The notes beneath the pieces are model-generated. The model worked only from the letters and a program-made list of their open reading frames with translations, ran no database searches and was not told where the DNA came from. The position numbers and the translations under genes were made by a program. This document shows, piece after piece, positions 5,498 through 5,909 of a DNA stretch of 5,909 nucleotides. The stretch's first letter is position 1, and each line of letters opens with the position of its first letter. Source of the DNA: an uncultured Clostridia bacterium (lineage in GTDB: Bacteria > Bacillota_A > Clostridia > Christensenellales > Aristaeellaceae); contig CAMVDI010000114.1 of the NCBI GenBank assembly GCA_947166205.1, positions 1-5,909 of the forward strand, given 5' to 3'.

Positions 5498-5909
5498 CTT
5501 CGTATTCTCCGAGCACCATTCTGGATATGCCGGCATAGTCCTTCCGGATTTCCGTCCTCCGGGCGCCGCCGGCCCGCAGCAGTTCCGCCGCGGCCTCCGC
5601 CTCGCCGTTCCCGGTCTCCATCAGGACAAATCCCCGGGTCTTCAGGTATCGGGGCGCCTCCGCCGCGATCCGGCGGTAAAAGTCCATCCCGTCCGCCCCG
5701 CCGTCCAGCGCCGCCGCCGGCTCCCAGTTGAGCTCCGGCTGCAGCCGGCCGCATTCGGCGGAGGGGATGTAGGGCGGATTGCTGAGGACGCAGTCGAACC
5801 GCCGCCCTTCCGCCGCCTCAAACAGGTCTCCCCGCAGGATTTCGCAGTCCAGCCCCAGCTCCGCCCGGTTCCGCTCCGCCCAGGCCAGCGCCTCCGGGCT
5901 CAGGTCGGT
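5460..5909 (-). CDS. prmC: Peptide chain release factor N5-glutamine methyltransferase, C-terminal part
   Basis: This is the last 149 residues of the S-adenosylmethionine-dependent enzyme that methylates the GGQ glutamine of RF1 and RF2. The frame is open to the right edge, so the N-terminal domain and the SAM-binding glycine-rich loop lie outside the window. The visible part starts with TDLSPEALAWAERN (the strand-2 acidic end of the Rossmann fold). RGDLFEA follows. Next is the catalytic and substrate-binding motif NPPY in VLSNPPYIPSAECGRLQPE at about 5763-5790. WEPAAALDGGADGMDFYRRI then matches the typical EPxxALDGGxDGLDFYR block of PrmC, and the protein ends with RKDYAGISRMVLGEYEDV. A Met at 5687 could be mistaken for a start, but homology clearly continues upstream of it. 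Its 3' end overlaps prfA by 38 bases. In Bacillus subtilis the order is prfA then prmC, so here the order is reversed. The call is firm; only the missing part is unseen. Confidence 0.94.
   Translation of the reverse strand, partial: TDLSPEALAWAERNRAELGLDCEILRGDLFEAAEGRRFDCVLSNPPYIPSAECGRLQPELNWEPAAALDGGADGMDFYRRIAAEAPRYLKTRGFVLMETGNGEAEAAAELLRAGGARRTEIRKDYAGISRMVLGEYEDVCEITGGQGPV
5498..5510 (-). promoter_or_regulatory. Ribosome binding site deciding the prfA start, inside prmC
   Basis: On the minus strand GGAGAA begins at 5510, with GGAG (5510-5507) ending 9 bases before the ATG at 5497. It lies within the last codons of prmC, so ribosomes finishing prmC can re-initiate on prfA. Confidence 0.75.

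Noticed and set aside
5460..5687. Small 75-aa protein starting at an internal Met
   Set aside because: It is the C-terminus of PrmC; translation continues upstream through NPPY to the window edge without a stop.

Overview
The window reads as chromosomal DNA of a fairly GC-rich anaerobic Bacillota, most likely a Clostridia-type gut or rumen bacterium. This assignment is tentative. It rests on the UgpC/MsmX-type sugar ABC ATPase beside a GH105 enzyme, on strong GGAG-type ribosome binding sites, and on a prmC-prfA-sua5 cluster. No integrase, transposase, CRISPR, tRNA or rRNA is visible.

Layout. Bases 1-1806 (plus strand) hold a carbohydrate-use unit: the 3' part of a multi-sugar ABC importer ATPase, then a complete GH105 unsaturated (rhamno)galacturonyl hydrolase. 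The 98-base gap between them carries a perfect 11-bp hairpin. Bases 1807-1990 form the junction between convergent genes and hold four tandem GC-rich hairpins built on the same CCCCGGAC/GTCCGGGG palindrome, about 33-36 bases apart. Only the last is followed by a T tract and looks like a normal terminator. Bases 1991-5909 (minus strand) carry, in transcription order, prmC (5' end outside the window), prfA (release factor 1), sua5 (threonylcarbamoyl-AMP synthase) and an alpha-oxoamine synthase.

How the genes work together. The ATPase would energise uptake of oligosaccharides. The GH105 enzyme, which shows no signal peptide, would remove the unsaturated uronic acid that lyases leave on imported pectin-type fragments. 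On the other strand, PrmC methylates the GGQ glutamine of RF1, and the two genes overlap by 38 bases. Sua5 begins t6A synthesis on tRNAs, so these three form a translation-fidelity cluster. The alpha-oxoamine synthase appears to be separately transcribed: a possible terminator and a plausible promoter lie in the 130-base gap before it. Its sequence recalls the AOS domains that end some polyketide/NRPS assembly lines, but here it stands alone.

Most of the window is ordinary core and accessory metabolism. The items most worth a second look are the hairpin array, the stand-alone assembly-line-like AOS, and an atypical segment near the C-terminus of RF1.
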